A DNA stretch of 64,000 nt from Ruminococcus turbiniformis. GTDB taxonomy: Bacteria; Bacillota; Clostridia; Lachnospirales; Lachnospiraceae. Made by a program: the position numbers and the translations under genes. The stretch lies in contig NZ_JAJEQX010000012.1 of assembly GCF_020687545.1 (NCBI RefSeq), positions 36,657 through 100,656 of the forward strand. Reading direction: 5' to 3'. Below the pieces are notes generated by a model. That model worked only from the letters and a program-made list of their open reading frames with translations. It was not told where the DNA came from and did not search any database. Positions 52,089-59,621 of this stretch are shown in pieces (positions within the stretch are counted from its first letter, which is position 1; each line of letters opens with the position of its first letter).

Positions 52089-52763
52089 GTGGATGCTGAT
52101 TTTCTTTTAATCCGGAAAATGCGGCAGGGTGACGAAGATGCTTTCGACACTTTTGTCCGCAAATATTACGGCGACATTTTAAAATACTGCACTTATCACA
52201 GCCCGGATGCCGCCTACGCCGAGGATCTCACGCAGGAGACCTTTGTGCGATTTTTCGCAAAATTCTCTGACTACCGGCACCGCGGCAAGGTAAAAAATTA
52301 TCTGTATACAATTGCGGGAAATCTCTGCAGAAATTGTCGCAGGGATCAGTCGCGCCGATTCAGCGGCGCCCCAGAGGCTATTTCTTCTGAGCAGCCGCGC
52401 TTTGCAGCGCATTCAGACATAACCCCATATGCGGCAGCCGGCCATGAGAGCGCCATAACGGACAGGCTGACACTTGAATGGGGACTTTCGCAGCTTGCGC
52501 CGGAGCTTCGTGAAATCGTCATCCTGTACTATTTTCAGGAAATGGAACTCAAAGAGGCAGCCGAACTTCTGCACATCGGTCTCCCTCTTGCGAAATACCG
52601 TCTGCAGCAGGCGAGACACAGACTGAAAGTTCTTTTGCAGGAGCAGGAACAGAAGCCCCCGGAAATACGTGATACTGAAAATCGGGAATCAGGGAATCGA
52701 CAACCGAAAAATCGAGGATCGGAAACTCAGAGACAAAAAAGGAGGGATCACAATGAATTTTGA
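52089..52763 (+). CDS. Sigma-70 family (ECF-type) RNA polymerase sigma factor
   Basis: The 224-aa protein has region 2 (DAFDTFVRKYYGDILKYCTY, YAEDLTQETFVRFFAKF) and region 4 (LAPELREIVILYYFQEMELKEAAELL) as in ECF sigma factors, with a long charged Gln/Arg/Glu-rich tail. GTG 52089 is the best start: AAAGGAGG lies 6 nt upstream. It is the first gene of a four-gene operon with a membrane protein and an ABC transporter, and overlaps the next gene by 11 nt. Confidence 0.88.
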   Translation: MDADFLLIRKMRQGDEDAFDTFVRKYYGDILKYCTYHSPDAAYAEDLTQETFVRFFAKFSDYRHRGKVKNYLYTIAGNLCRNCRRDQSRRFSGAPEAISSEQPRFAAHSDITPYAAAGHESAITDRLTLEWGLSQLAPELREIVILYYFQEMELKEAAELLHIGLPLAKYRLQQARHRLKVLLQEQEQKPPEIRDTENRESGNRQPKNRGSETQRQKRRDHNEF

Positions 52764-53538
52764 CAGCTCAATAAACACATACCGGGAGGCTCTGCATCTT
52801 TCTCCTGACGAAAAAAAAATACAGAAGACAGTTGCCGCTTCTGTGGAAACATTTCTTCTGGCCGAATCCGGGAAATCCCTCTCCCGCCGCTCGTTTCTCT
52901 ATATTCAGCTCCGGCTTATCCGGAAACGCTGGTGGCTTTTGCAGGCTGTTCTCCTCTCTGCACTCTGGATGTTTCTCCCATTTGCGGAGCGGGAGCCGTA
53001 TATTTACAGAACACTCGGCACCGCAGGCACGCTCTTTATCATATTGATGATTCCGGAACTGTGGAAAAACCGAACAAACCATTGTATGGAAATCGAAGCC
53101 GCGGCCCGCTACTCTCTCCGACATATATATGCGGCCCGGATGCTCCTGTTCGGACTGGCAGATGTACTCATTCTGACCGCCTTTCTGCTTGTATCCACGC
53201 TCTTTTTCCGAGCGGATCTGACAGCTCTTCTGACTCAGTTTCTCTTTCCGACGGCCGTCACCGCATGCATCTGCTTTGGAACTTTAAGCAGCAGCTACCC
53301 TTTCGGTGAATCTGCCGCCGTCGGCATATGCATACTCTGGAGCGGACTCTGGTGGTGCATCACTCTGGACGACCGGCTTTACTCGGCTGTCACTGTACCG
53401 GTCTGGTGCATCCTTCTGGCAATGGCTTTTCTGCTGCTTGCTTTTGCTGTCCGCAGGTCTCTCTGTCAGTGCGAAAAAATATGGGAGAAAAGTGAAACAG
53501 AAAACATAACGACGAAAGGAGAAGACAGATGGAATTAA
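52753..53538 (+). CDS. Multipass membrane protein of the sigma/ABC operon
   Basis: The 261-aa protein has a soluble N-terminal 60 residues (MNFDSSINTYREALHLSPDE) and six predicted TM helices in three pairs (WWLLQAVLLSALWMFLPF; TLGTAGTLFIILMIPELW; MLLFGLADVLILTAFLLVST; and three more). I do not recognise a named family. It starts inside the sigma gene and overlaps the ATPase gene by 10 nt, so it is tightly coupled to both. It could be the sigma factor's membrane partner or a transporter subunit. Confidence 0.75.
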   Translation: MNFDSSINTYREALHLSPDEKKIQKTVAASVETFLLAESGKSLSRRSFLYIQLRLIRKRWWLLQAVLLSALWMFLPFAEREPYIYRTLGTAGTLFIILMIPELWKNRTNHCMEIEAAARYSLRHIYAARMLLFGLADVLILTAFLLVSTLFFRADLTALLTQFLFPTAVTACICFGTLSSSYPFGESAAVGICILWSGLWWCITLDDRLYSAVTVPVWCILLAMAFLLLAFAVRRSLCQCEKIWEKSETENITTKGEDRWN

Positions 53539-54416
53539 GAATGAAAGAGCTGACCAGACAGTTCGGCGGCTTTACAGCTGTTGACCATATCAGTCTCACA
53601 ATGACAAACGGCGTCTATGGTCTGCTTGGAGTAAACGGCGCCGGGAAAACAACTCTCATGCGGATGATCTGCACCCTGCTTCAACCCACGGAAGGGGAGA
53701 TCCTTTTTAACGGTCAGAATATTTTCAAAATGGACGCCGATTACCGGAAAATCCTCGGATACCTCCCCCAGGAGTTCGGATTTTATCCTGAATTCACCGT
53801 AAAAGACTATCTGTTCTATATCGCAGCGCTGAAAGGACTCCGCCCGGCCGTTGCAAGAAAAAGAGTAAAGGAACTCATCATCCGCACAGGGCTTTCCAAA
53901 TACACCGGAAGAAAGATGAAGAAACTTTCCGGCGGAATAAAGCGCAGGGCAGGGATCGCGCAGGCGATGCTCAACGATCCGAAAATCCTCGTTCTGGACG
54001 AACCTACGGCAGGTCTTGACCCGAACGAACGCATCCGTTTCCGCAACCTGATCAGCGAACTCTCCGAAGAACGGCTTGTGCTTCTCTCCACACACATTGT
54101 CTCAGATGTGGAGTATATTGCCGGGGAAATTCTGCTGATGAAGGACGGCGCACTGATCCGGCAGGGCACGGCAGACGAACTGATCCGCTCCATGACCGAA
54201 AAAGTATGGCTGTGCCGCGTGGAAAAATCCGCCGTACCCGCGCTTATGAAAAACTATAAAGTTTCCAATATCCGTACCGGAACACACGGCACGGAACTTC
54301 GGATCATTTCCGAGAAAAGCCCGGTTCCCGGTTCCGTCATGGAAGAGGCCGCGCTTGAAGATGTATTTCTGCATTATTTCGGAGAAAAGGGAGGAAATAA
54401 CGATGTTCTGCTATGA
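53529..54416 (+). CDS. ABC transporter ATP-binding protein
   Basis: The 295-aa ATPase has Walker A LLGVNGAGKTTLM, Q-loop LGYLPQEFGFYP, signature KKLSGGIKRRAGIAQAM, Walker B ILVLDEPTAGLDP and switch His in LLSTHIVSDVEYIA. It belongs to the CcmA/BcrA-type group of ABC-2 exporters, and its C-terminal extension ends in EDVFLHYFGEKGG. It overlaps the permease gene by 14 nt. Confidence 0.93.
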   Translation: MELRMKELTRQFGGFTAVDHISLTMTNGVYGLLGVNGAGKTTLMRMICTLLQPTEGEILFNGQNIFKMDADYRKILGYLPQEFGFYPEFTVKDYLFYIAALKGLRPAVARKRVKELIIRTGLSKYTGRKMKKLSGGIKRRAGIAQAMLNDPKILVLDEPTAGLDPNERIRFRNLISELSEERLVLLSTHIVSDVEYIAGEILLMKDGALIRQGTADELIRSMTEKVWLCRVEKSAVPALMKNYKVSNIRTGTHGTELRIISEKSPVPGSVMEEAALEDVFLHYFGEKGGNNDVLL

Positions 54417-55626
54417 ACTGAAAAAAGTGTTGTCAAAGGTATCTTCCAGAATTGCGCTCGTCGTACTTCTCACCGCACTTCTTATTGTAAGCTTTCTTGC
54501 GATAACCAGTGTGTCTTATACGAAAAGCGATGGGAGTTCCGTATCAGGCACATCTGCGGCGGACAGCCTCCGGCAGGAAAAAGAAAAATGGACCGGATAT
54601 ATCACCGAAGATGTACTGCGGCAGGTCATCACAGAAAATACGGCGGTGAACCAGTCACCCGAATATCAGTCTGACAATGTGACGGACAACAATATCGCCT
54701 ATTCAAGGAAGCAGGGTTTCTCTGATATCCGGGAACTCATCAACATGGCATTCTCCGGCTTTCAGGACTACGACTATTACCGTGTGGACAGCGTCACAGC
54801 AGATGAGGTCGGCGAACTGTACGGAAAGCGGGTGGAAAATTTAAGGGAATGGCTCTATTCTGATGAAATCTCAGATACATTTACAGAATCCGAAAAACAG
54901 TACCTGATACAGGAATACGAAAAGATGGATACTCCGCTCTACTACACATATGCCGACGGATGGAAGGCGCTTCTTGAATACGCCCCAACACTGATCATGC
55001 TGACTGTACTTGTCACCGGTTTCCTTGTGTCCGGCATCTTCCCCGGCGAGTTCAGCCTGAAAGCGGATTCTGTCTATTTTTCCTCCCGCTATGGAAGAAA
55101 CCGGGGCGTGAGAGCGAAAATCGCCGCCGGATTCTGTCTGCAGACCGCGCTGTACTGGACAACTATGCTGCTTTATACAGGGATTGTACTGTTTTCTCTC
55201 GGTGCAGAAGGCGGGGAATGCGCTGTCCAGACCTGGCTTGGCGGGTGGAAAAGCTTTTATAATATCACGCTTTTTCAGGACTATGCTCTGACCCTGATCG
55301 GCGGATACGCCGGAGAGCTCTTTATCCTGAGCCTTTCCATGCTCATCTCCGCGAAGACAAGATCCGCTGTACTGGCATCAGCTCTGCCATTTATCGTGCT
55401 GTTTGTCCCGTCCATTTTGAGCAGTGTAAATGTACTCTCAAAGCTCCTCGGACTGCTTCCTGATCAGCTTCTGCAGATCAGTACTGTAATAAACACGTTC
55501 AATCTCTATCAGATCGGAGGTATAGTCATGGGTGCAGTCCCCCTTTTGTTTGTCCTGTATCCTGTTCTCTTTGTGCTTATGCTTCCGGGGACTTATTTCG
55601 TGTACAGCAAGGCGGAAATAAAATAG
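54403..55626 (+). CDS. ABC-2-type transporter permease
   Basis: The 407-aa membrane protein has an N-terminal TM (SRIALVVLLTALLIVSFLA), a large extracellular loop of about 160 residues, then five TM helices including FIVLFVPSILSSVNVLSKLLGL. This is the layout of ABC-2 permeases of peptide or lipid exporters. ATG 54403 follows GGAGGAAATAAC. It is the last gene of the sigma-membrane protein-ATPase-permease operon. The cargo is not known. Confidence 0.82.
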   Translation: MFCYELKKVLSKVSSRIALVVLLTALLIVSFLAITSVSYTKSDGSSVSGTSAADSLRQEKEKWTGYITEDVLRQVITENTAVNQSPEYQSDNVTDNNIAYSRKQGFSDIRELINMAFSGFQDYDYYRVDSVTADEVGELYGKRVENLREWLYSDEISDTFTESEKQYLIQEYEKMDTPLYYTYADGWKALLEYAPTLIMLTVLVTGFLVSGIFPGEFSLKADSVYFSSRYGRNRGVRAKIAAGFCLQTALYWTTMLLYTGIVLFSLGAEGGECAVQTWLGGWKSFYNITLFQDYALTLIGGYAGELFILSLSMLISAKTRSAVLASALPFIVLFVPSILSSVNVLSKLLGLLPDQLLQISTVINTFNLYQIGGIVMGAVPLLFVLYPVLFVLMLPGTYFVYSKAEIK

Positions 55627-55687
55627 GAAGACATCTCTGCTGCTTATCTTTCGGAAAGCAGATTTGGGAAAATGATAAATAAATTCA

Positions 55688-55716
55688 ATGACTTCCATCT
55701 TCTCTGGTGATATAAT
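55688..55716 (+). promoter_or_regulatory. Promoter of the broken gene at 55743
   Basis: ATGACT (55688-55693) and TATAAT (55711-55716) are spaced 17 bp and are followed by AGGAGGTT and the short ORF. Confidence 0.55.
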
Positions 55717-55742
55717 CCGAATATTATTAGGAGGTTATTGCC

Positions 55743-55775
55743 ATGAGCACATACGAATTTGACGGTGAGAAATAA
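55743..55775 (+). pseudogene. 5' remnant of a gene (10 codons), possibly a SAM methyltransferase
   Basis: A promoter, a perfect AGGAGG site and ATG are followed by only ten codons (MSTYEFDGEK) and a stop. The short start resembles the N terminus of some class I methyltransferases from Clostridia as I remember them; this is a weak assignment. The rest of the gene appears to have been lost when the tRNA/element junction just to the right was formed. Confidence 0.4.
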
Positions 55776-55818
55776 AAAACTGCTTCATTCCCACTTTTTA
55801 AGGATTGAAGCAGTTTTT
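55774..55818. terminator. Bidirectional terminator beside the tRNA-Leu remnant
   Basis: AAAAAACTGCTTCA (55774-55787) pairs with TGAAGCAGTTTTT (55806-55818). On the minus strand it would terminate the tRNA transcript. Confidence 0.8.
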
Positions 55819-55823
55819 ACAAA

Positions 55824-55880
55824 TGCCGCAGACCGGAATCGAACCGGTACGGGTATCACTACCCACGGGATTTTAAGTCA
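55824..55880 (-). other. Displaced 3' half of tRNA-Leu(UAA): probable element attachment site (attL)
   Basis: Read on the minus strand, the segment runs from the anticodon loop (CTTAAAA, anticodon TAA) through CCCGTGGGTAGTGATACCCG variable arm, T-loop GGTTCGATTCC and the acceptor 3' strand CTGCGGC plus discriminator A. The 5' half (acceptor 5' strand, D-arm, most of the anticodon stem) is absent: upstream bases read AAATGA, where a GGGA stem is needed. This is the usual footprint of an integrase that targets the 3' end of a tRNA gene, with conjugation genes lying on the far side. Confidence 0.75.
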
Positions 55881-56180
55881 TTTAGTGCCAACCGATTTTC
55901 CCAGAACGTCTTGGTACGAAATGGAACTTAGAGTCCCGAAAAATGGGGGTTTTTTACCGGCTCGAAACAGCCTGAATGATAAATTTCTTGCAAATTCAGT
56001 ATATATCAAGAATTTGAATTTGACAAGACTTTTTAGACCCAAAAGGGATGATGGAGGGATGTTGGCAGGATATCCTCATATCCGAATAATATAAAGAAAA
56101 AGGTGACATTCAACCGAACTATTGGCTAGAGGCAGCATCATCATGCTGTCTCTATTTTATTTCAGAAAGAGAGGCTTATT
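55881..56180. other. Gene-free leader region at the element's left end
   Basis: I see no gene in these 300 nt. They contain AT-rich DNA with short repeats (AATTCAGTATATATCAAGAATTTGAATTTG region, 55994-56021), a GGATATCCTCATATCC motif (56069-56084) and the attenuator-like hairpin at 56128-56153. Integrase binding sites would be expected in this zone. Confidence 0.5.
56128..56153 (+). terminator. Hairpin in the leader of the first ICE gene
   Basis: AGAGGCAGCAT (56128-56138) pairs with ATGCTGTCTCT (56143-56153) with one mismatch, followed by ATTTTATTT. It sits 27 nt before the ATG and resembles an attenuator. Confidence 0.6.
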
Positions 56181-57524
56181 ATGGAATACCAATTAGAAAT
56201 CAAACAAATCGTAGATTTCCCACGCTGCCGGATCTACCGCAACTTCATACAGACCTTATTAAATGACAGGAGCATCCGAACCACCGGAGGCTCTTTTCTT
56301 TTCTGGTATCTGGTTCTCTGCTCCTACGCCAATTACAGCACTTCCATCCGGCGCATGGAGCAGCTCACTTATACGCTCTCACCGGGCGAATGGATCTGCA
56401 GCATCTCAGAACTGCAGAATTGGTTTCGCTGCCGGTTCCAGCATCAGGCCATTTCCATCCTGAAGCATCTCCAGGAGGAAAGCTGCATTACCTATTCCCT
56501 GCTGGAGAAAAACCGCCTGGTCAAATTCCGGATCACTGACTGGCAGGATGATAATACTGCCCTGAAATACAATTATCCCTGTAAAAAGGATACCGGCTTT
56601 TTCTTTTTTCCAATTGGAAAAGCCCATAAATTGATCCAGGCAGGCAAATGCTCGGAAATGGACATTCTGCTTGATCTGTGGATCCATGCTGTATACAATG
56701 ACCCGTCTGTCCTCTGCTCTGACACCGGGCCTGTCGTCTACTATCGGAATAATACCGGATCCCCCCTGACCAGCTTCCAGACGCTGGGAGAACGGTGGGG
56801 ACATTCCAAACCTACTGTCTCCAGGCTTTTGAAAAAACTAGAGAAGATGAACCTGATCACCCTGGTATCCTTCCGTGGAAATCACGGGAGCATGATTTAC
56901 CTGAACAATTACCTTTCCATTATGTTTAACATCAGCGACGTACTGATTGACAAGGAGGAGATCGCCATGAAAATGAAACTGCCAATTTACATTCCAAAAG
57001 AGACACCTGAAGAGGAAACCGCAGAACCAGAGACTGTGTGCGTACCAGAAACGGTGACGGATGCGCAGATCACTGTTTCAAATCCCATTCCCTGCGTTCC
57101 AATTTCGCACATCCGCTACATGGTCAAAAAAGTCGCCAAACTCCTGGATACACAAGGGATTTCCTGCTGTCACTGCCCCCGGACCAGGTATATATTATCT
57201 CCTTTATCAGACTGCAAGGATAGTATACCTGTAATTGGTCTAAATATTATCTGCCCCTTTGGAGCCGCAAACTACAGGTTTGAGCTGACCATAGAACCCA
57301 GGCCGGAGTCTGCAAAGCTGGAGCCTGAGAAGAAGGGTGGACAGCAGAGCCGAACCGTACTGGCGAATCCTGCCCTTCCGAAAGAGGGCAGGATAGGACA
57401 GCGAGCTAAGAGGATGCACAGAATGGAACCGCCGGAAATCTTACTGCCGGATCTTCCCCCGCAAATACCGGATAATGCGAAAGCCGGAAGTCAGGAAGGA
57501 GGGGATCTGTATGCCGAAGCGTAA
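56181..57524 (+). CDS. Winged-helix protein of the integrative element (replication/regulation type)
   Basis: The 447-aa protein shows two helix-turn-helix-like segments: one at about 65-110 (LSPGEWICSISELQNWFRC, HQAISILKHLQEESCITYSL) and one at about 195-235 (TLGERWGHSKPTVSRLLKKL, followed by MNLITLV). A Pro/Glu-rich linker leads to a C-terminal region with scattered Cys and a basic end. Two winged helices in tandem recall plasmid/ICE replication initiators, but no catalytic motif is visible. It is the first gene behind the attachment site and overlaps the next by 14 nt. Confidence 0.6.
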   Translation: MEYQLEIKQIVDFPRCRIYRNFIQTLLNDRSIRTTGGSFLFWYLVLCSYANYSTSIRRMEQLTYTLSPGEWICSISELQNWFRCRFQHQAISILKHLQEESCITYSLLEKNRLVKFRITDWQDDNTALKYNYPCKKDTGFFFFPIGKAHKLIQAGKCSEMDILLDLWIHAVYNDPSVLCSDTGPVVYYRNNTGSPLTSFQTLGERWGHSKPTVSRLLKKLEKMNLITLVSFRGNHGSMIYLNNYLSIMFNISDVLIDKEEIAMKMKLPIYIPKETPEEETAEPETVCVPETVTDAQITVSNPIPCVPISHIRYMVKKVAKLLDTQGISCCHCPRTRYILSPLSDCKDSIPVIGLNIICPFGAANYRFELTIEPRPESAKLEPEKKGGQQSRTVLANPALPKEGRIGQRAKRMHRMEPPEILLPDLPPQIPDNAKAGSQEGGDLYAEA

Positions 57525-58041
57525 AGGACAGGACTTTTCAACACCGGAAGAAAATCCCCGGTTTCATGATACGTACCAGTTCCTGCGCCGTTACCGGGAT
57601 GCCACATACAGCCTGAAAGTGGTCGTTCACCAGATGGAGAACCAATTCAAGGTGCAGTACGGTTCCAGCATTGATGAGTTCCTGGACTCCATTTATGCAG
57701 CCGGAGCAGATCTGGCTGGCAGCGACATTGCGGAACGTGCCAAAAGCATTGAGCGGAGCAACCGGATGCTGAAGCTGCTGGAGTCTTCTGTAGATCTTCT
57801 GCGGAATAACCATAAATACGGGGAGCAGTATTACTGGATCCTCTACTATGCCTTTCTCTCGCCACAGCAGCTGAAGAACACGGAAGAGATCCTGGAAAAG
57901 CTGGAGCAGCACATTCCCAATATCTCCTACCGTACTTACTACCGGAAACGCCACCTGGCGATAGAAGCTCTGAGCAGCATCCTCTGGGGCTATACTGCAA
58001 AAGAAACCATAGACACCCTGAATAAATTCTTCCCGGAGTAG
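57511..58041 (+). CDS. ICE protein of unknown function, ArpU/RinA-like
   Basis: The 176-aa soluble, largely helical protein ends in ISYRTYYRKRHLAIEALSSI and YTAKETIDTL, which resembles the C-terminal helix-turn-helix of phage late-gene activators such as ArpU/RinA. ATG 57511 follows AAGGAGGGG. The gene is co-transcribed with the preceding winged-helix gene. The family match is weak; a transcription role is inferred. Confidence 0.55.
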   Translation: MPKRKGQDFSTPEENPRFHDTYQFLRRYRDATYSLKVVVHQMENQFKVQYGSSIDEFLDSIYAAGADLAGSDIAERAKSIERSNRMLKLLESSVDLLRNNHKYGEQYYWILYYAFLSPQQLKNTEEILEKLEQHIPNISYRTYYRKRHLAIEALSSILWGYTAKETIDTLNKFFPE

Positions 58042-58083
58042 GAAGTGGCACAGCTCCGGCATAGGATTGTCCCGGTTCTGCGA

Positions 58084-58112
58084 TTGCAGGGTAAATTTAC
58101 CCATGCTACAAT
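58084..58112 (+). promoter_or_regulatory. Promoter with palindromic operator in its spacer
   Basis: TTGCAG (58084-58089) and TACAAT (58107-58112) are 17 bp apart. The spacer carries the perfect 14-bp palindrome GGGTAAATTTACCC (58089-58102). A terminator follows only about 30 nt after the -10 box. Confidence 0.65.
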
Positions 58113-58139
58113 AGGTATTGCTTATAGTTTTCTTTTTAC

Positions 58140-58163
58140 AGCACCCTCGGCGGTGCTTTTTTT
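58140..58163 (+). terminator. Terminator 28 nt behind the palindrome promoter
   Basis: AGCACC (58140-58145) and GGTGCT (58152-58157) pair and are followed by seven T. Transcripts from 58107 would be about 45 nt long unless read-through occurs. Confidence 0.75.
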
Positions 58164-58185
58164 GTACCCATAAACCAACGCTGAC

Positions 58186-58246
58186 TGCTGTACGTACAGC
58201 CTACATATTAAATAAGTAGAAAATCTACGTATGCTCTACGTACAGC
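58186..58246. repeat. Direct repeats TGCTSTACGTACAGC
   Basis: TGCTGTACGTACAGC (58186-58200) and TGCTCTACGTACAGC (58232-58246) are 46 bp apart. The first contains the perfect palindrome GCTGTACGTACAGC. They flank an AT-rich stretch before the DUF5697-type gene; they may be operators. Confidence 0.65.
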
Positions 58247-58280
58247 ACACGCACATTCTATTGAACGGAGGAAATCCGGC

Positions 58281-58805
58281 ATGAAAACAAGAGATCAGAT
58301 ATACCACAGGGAAGGAGAAAAGCTCCTGCGCTTCCTGACCACCTACCATGCCCTGAAGTATGAACAGGTAATGAAGATGTTTGGTAACCAGGACTCCATC
58401 AAGTCGCTGATCACCAGCCTGGTCAAGCAGGGAAGGATTTATCATGATAAGGAAGCCGGCCTGTTATGTGACAGCCCGGAGGCTGCCAAAAGCCCGGATC
58501 GAGGCACGATTGCCGCCTTCTGGGTTTTACTGGATTTTGAAAAGCCCATCGTATTCCATACCAGCGGGGATTTTCCAGTGAAACTCCACTTCTTTTCAGA
58601 AAATGAGGAATACGAAATCCTCTATGTGCCGCTGGAACAGGAAATTTTAGTGGATCATGTGATGAAATCCATTCCCCGCCACGATGTGTTGCGTCTTGTG
58701 GTGCTGGAAAATATCCAGCAGGCGGCGAAACTCTCGATTGAAGGGGTGCTTGCTTTCTGTGTCGTGGATGACTCCGGCTCTGTCAGCTACTACGGAAGGA
58801 GGTAA
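58281..58805 (+). CDS. DUF5697-type ICE protein
   Basis: The 174-aa protein starts MKTRDQIYHREGEKLLRFLT and has a winged-helix-like segment (YEQVMKMFGNQDSIKSLITS, KQGRIYHDKEAGL), then an alpha/beta C-domain (FWVLLDFEKPIVFHTSGDFP). I associate it with the DUF5697 group found in conjugative elements of gut Clostridia. ACGGAGGAAA precedes the ATG. Its stop codon overlaps the ribosome binding site of the next gene, so the two are coupled. Confidence 0.65.
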   Translation: MKTRDQIYHREGEKLLRFLTTYHALKYEQVMKMFGNQDSIKSLITSLVKQGRIYHDKEAGLLCDSPEAAKSPDRGTIAAFWVLLDFEKPIVFHTSGDFPVKLHFFSENEEYEILYVPLEQEILVDHVMKSIPRHDVLRLVVLENIQQAAKLSIEGVLAFCVVDDSGSVSYYGRR

Positions 58806-58811
58806 TACACC

Positions 58812-59480
58812 ATTTCAAACCAGAAAATTCTCTATGAACGGCTTGCGAAGCTGGAAGGAGAGATCCAGAAACTCAACAACACGGTTTTTGCCCTGAAAAC
58901 CACTGATATTCGTGCATATCCGGAAAACTACGGGGATCTGAGTATGAACGCTGCGCTGCGTGCCGAGCGGATTGCCTGCCAGATGCGCAACCTGGTCTGC
59001 CTGGCAGCCCCGGAAAAACGGGGCGGATATTTAAAGGAGGCGGCTGATGCCCAAGGGATTGAGATCTGCCAGGACAAAGATCTGATCTCCATTACGCTTC
59101 CGGGCCTGCTTCCCAAAAGAAAGCAGCACGTCAACGCCGCCTTTCTCCATGAGCCGCTGAACTATGCGCTGCAGAACTACCTGACTGTCCACTCTCTTCC
59201 CCTGTACCGGGAATGTGTGGTCTGCTTCAGCCAGATCTATGACCGGAACGGCCCATTTGACCGGGTACGTGATTACGATAACCTGGAGTTCAAACAGCTT
59301 CTGGACACGATTGCCACCTATATCATGGTGGATGACAGCGGGCTTTACTGCGACTCCTACCACACCACGGAGCTGGGAGATACGGATCATACTGTCATCT
59401 ATGTGATGGGAAAATCCCGGTTTCCCCAGTGGCTGAAAGGACGAAAAAACGAGATTGAAACCATATCGGAAATTTCATGA
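58812..59480 (+). CDS. DUF6100-type ICE protein with apparent ATT start codon
   Basis: The frame gives a 222-aa protein starting (M)SNQKILYERLAKLEGEIQ, which agrees with DUF6100 proteins I recall (MINQKIFYERLAGLEGEIQK). The only start candidate behind the strong GGAAGGAGG site is ATT at 58812 (9-nt spacing). The first in-frame ATG, at 58944, would remove 44 conserved residues and has no good site. The N terminus is a coiled-coil-like helix; the rest is a soluble alpha/beta domain. It lies 6 nt behind the DUF5697 gene. A recent ATG-to-ATT mutation or a sequencing error is possible. Confidence 0.65.
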   Translation: MSNQKILYERLAKLEGEIQKLNNTVFALKTTDIRAYPENYGDLSMNAALRAERIACQMRNLVCLAAPEKRGGYLKEAADAQGIEICQDKDLISITLPGLLPKRKQHVNAAFLHEPLNYALQNYLTVHSLPLYRECVVCFSQIYDRNGPFDRVRDYDNLEFKQLLDTIATYIMVDDSGLYCDSYHTTELGDTDHTVIYVMGKSRFPQWLKGRKNEIETISEIS

Positions 59481-59523
59481 TTTTTCCGTCATTTTATCCG
59501 ACATTGGTAAAACATCCTTTGAA

Positions 59524-59547
59524 AGCAGGAAATCCCTGCTTTTTTTG
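59524..59547 (+). terminator. Terminator after the DUF6100-type gene
   Basis: AGCAGG (59524-59529) and CCTGCT (59535-59540) form a short stem followed by seven T. Confidence 0.75.
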
Positions 59548-59568
59548 TTTGCCGGGAAGCACAACTTT

Positions 59569-59596
59569 TTACCCAAGTACAGACTTACATGGGTAA
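59569..59596. promoter_or_regulatory. Inverted repeat TTACCCA-N14-TGGGTAA
   Basis: TTACCCA (59569-59575) and TGGGTAA (59590-59596) lie upstream of the 368-aa gene. The half-sites match the ones in the promoter palindrome at 58089-58102, suggesting the same regulator. Confidence 0.5.
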
Positions 59597-59621
59597 CTAC
59601 CGGAAGGAGGGGTGACTGATT

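Noticed and set aside
55824..55900. Functional tRNA-Leu(UAA)
   Set aside because: The 5' half is missing and the anticodon stem cannot form beyond two pairs, so it is a remnant/attachment site.
58944..59480. DUF6100-type gene starting at ATG 58944
   Set aside because: This would discard 44 residues matching the family start and lacks a ribosome binding site; ATT at 58812 sits correctly behind GGAAGGAGG.
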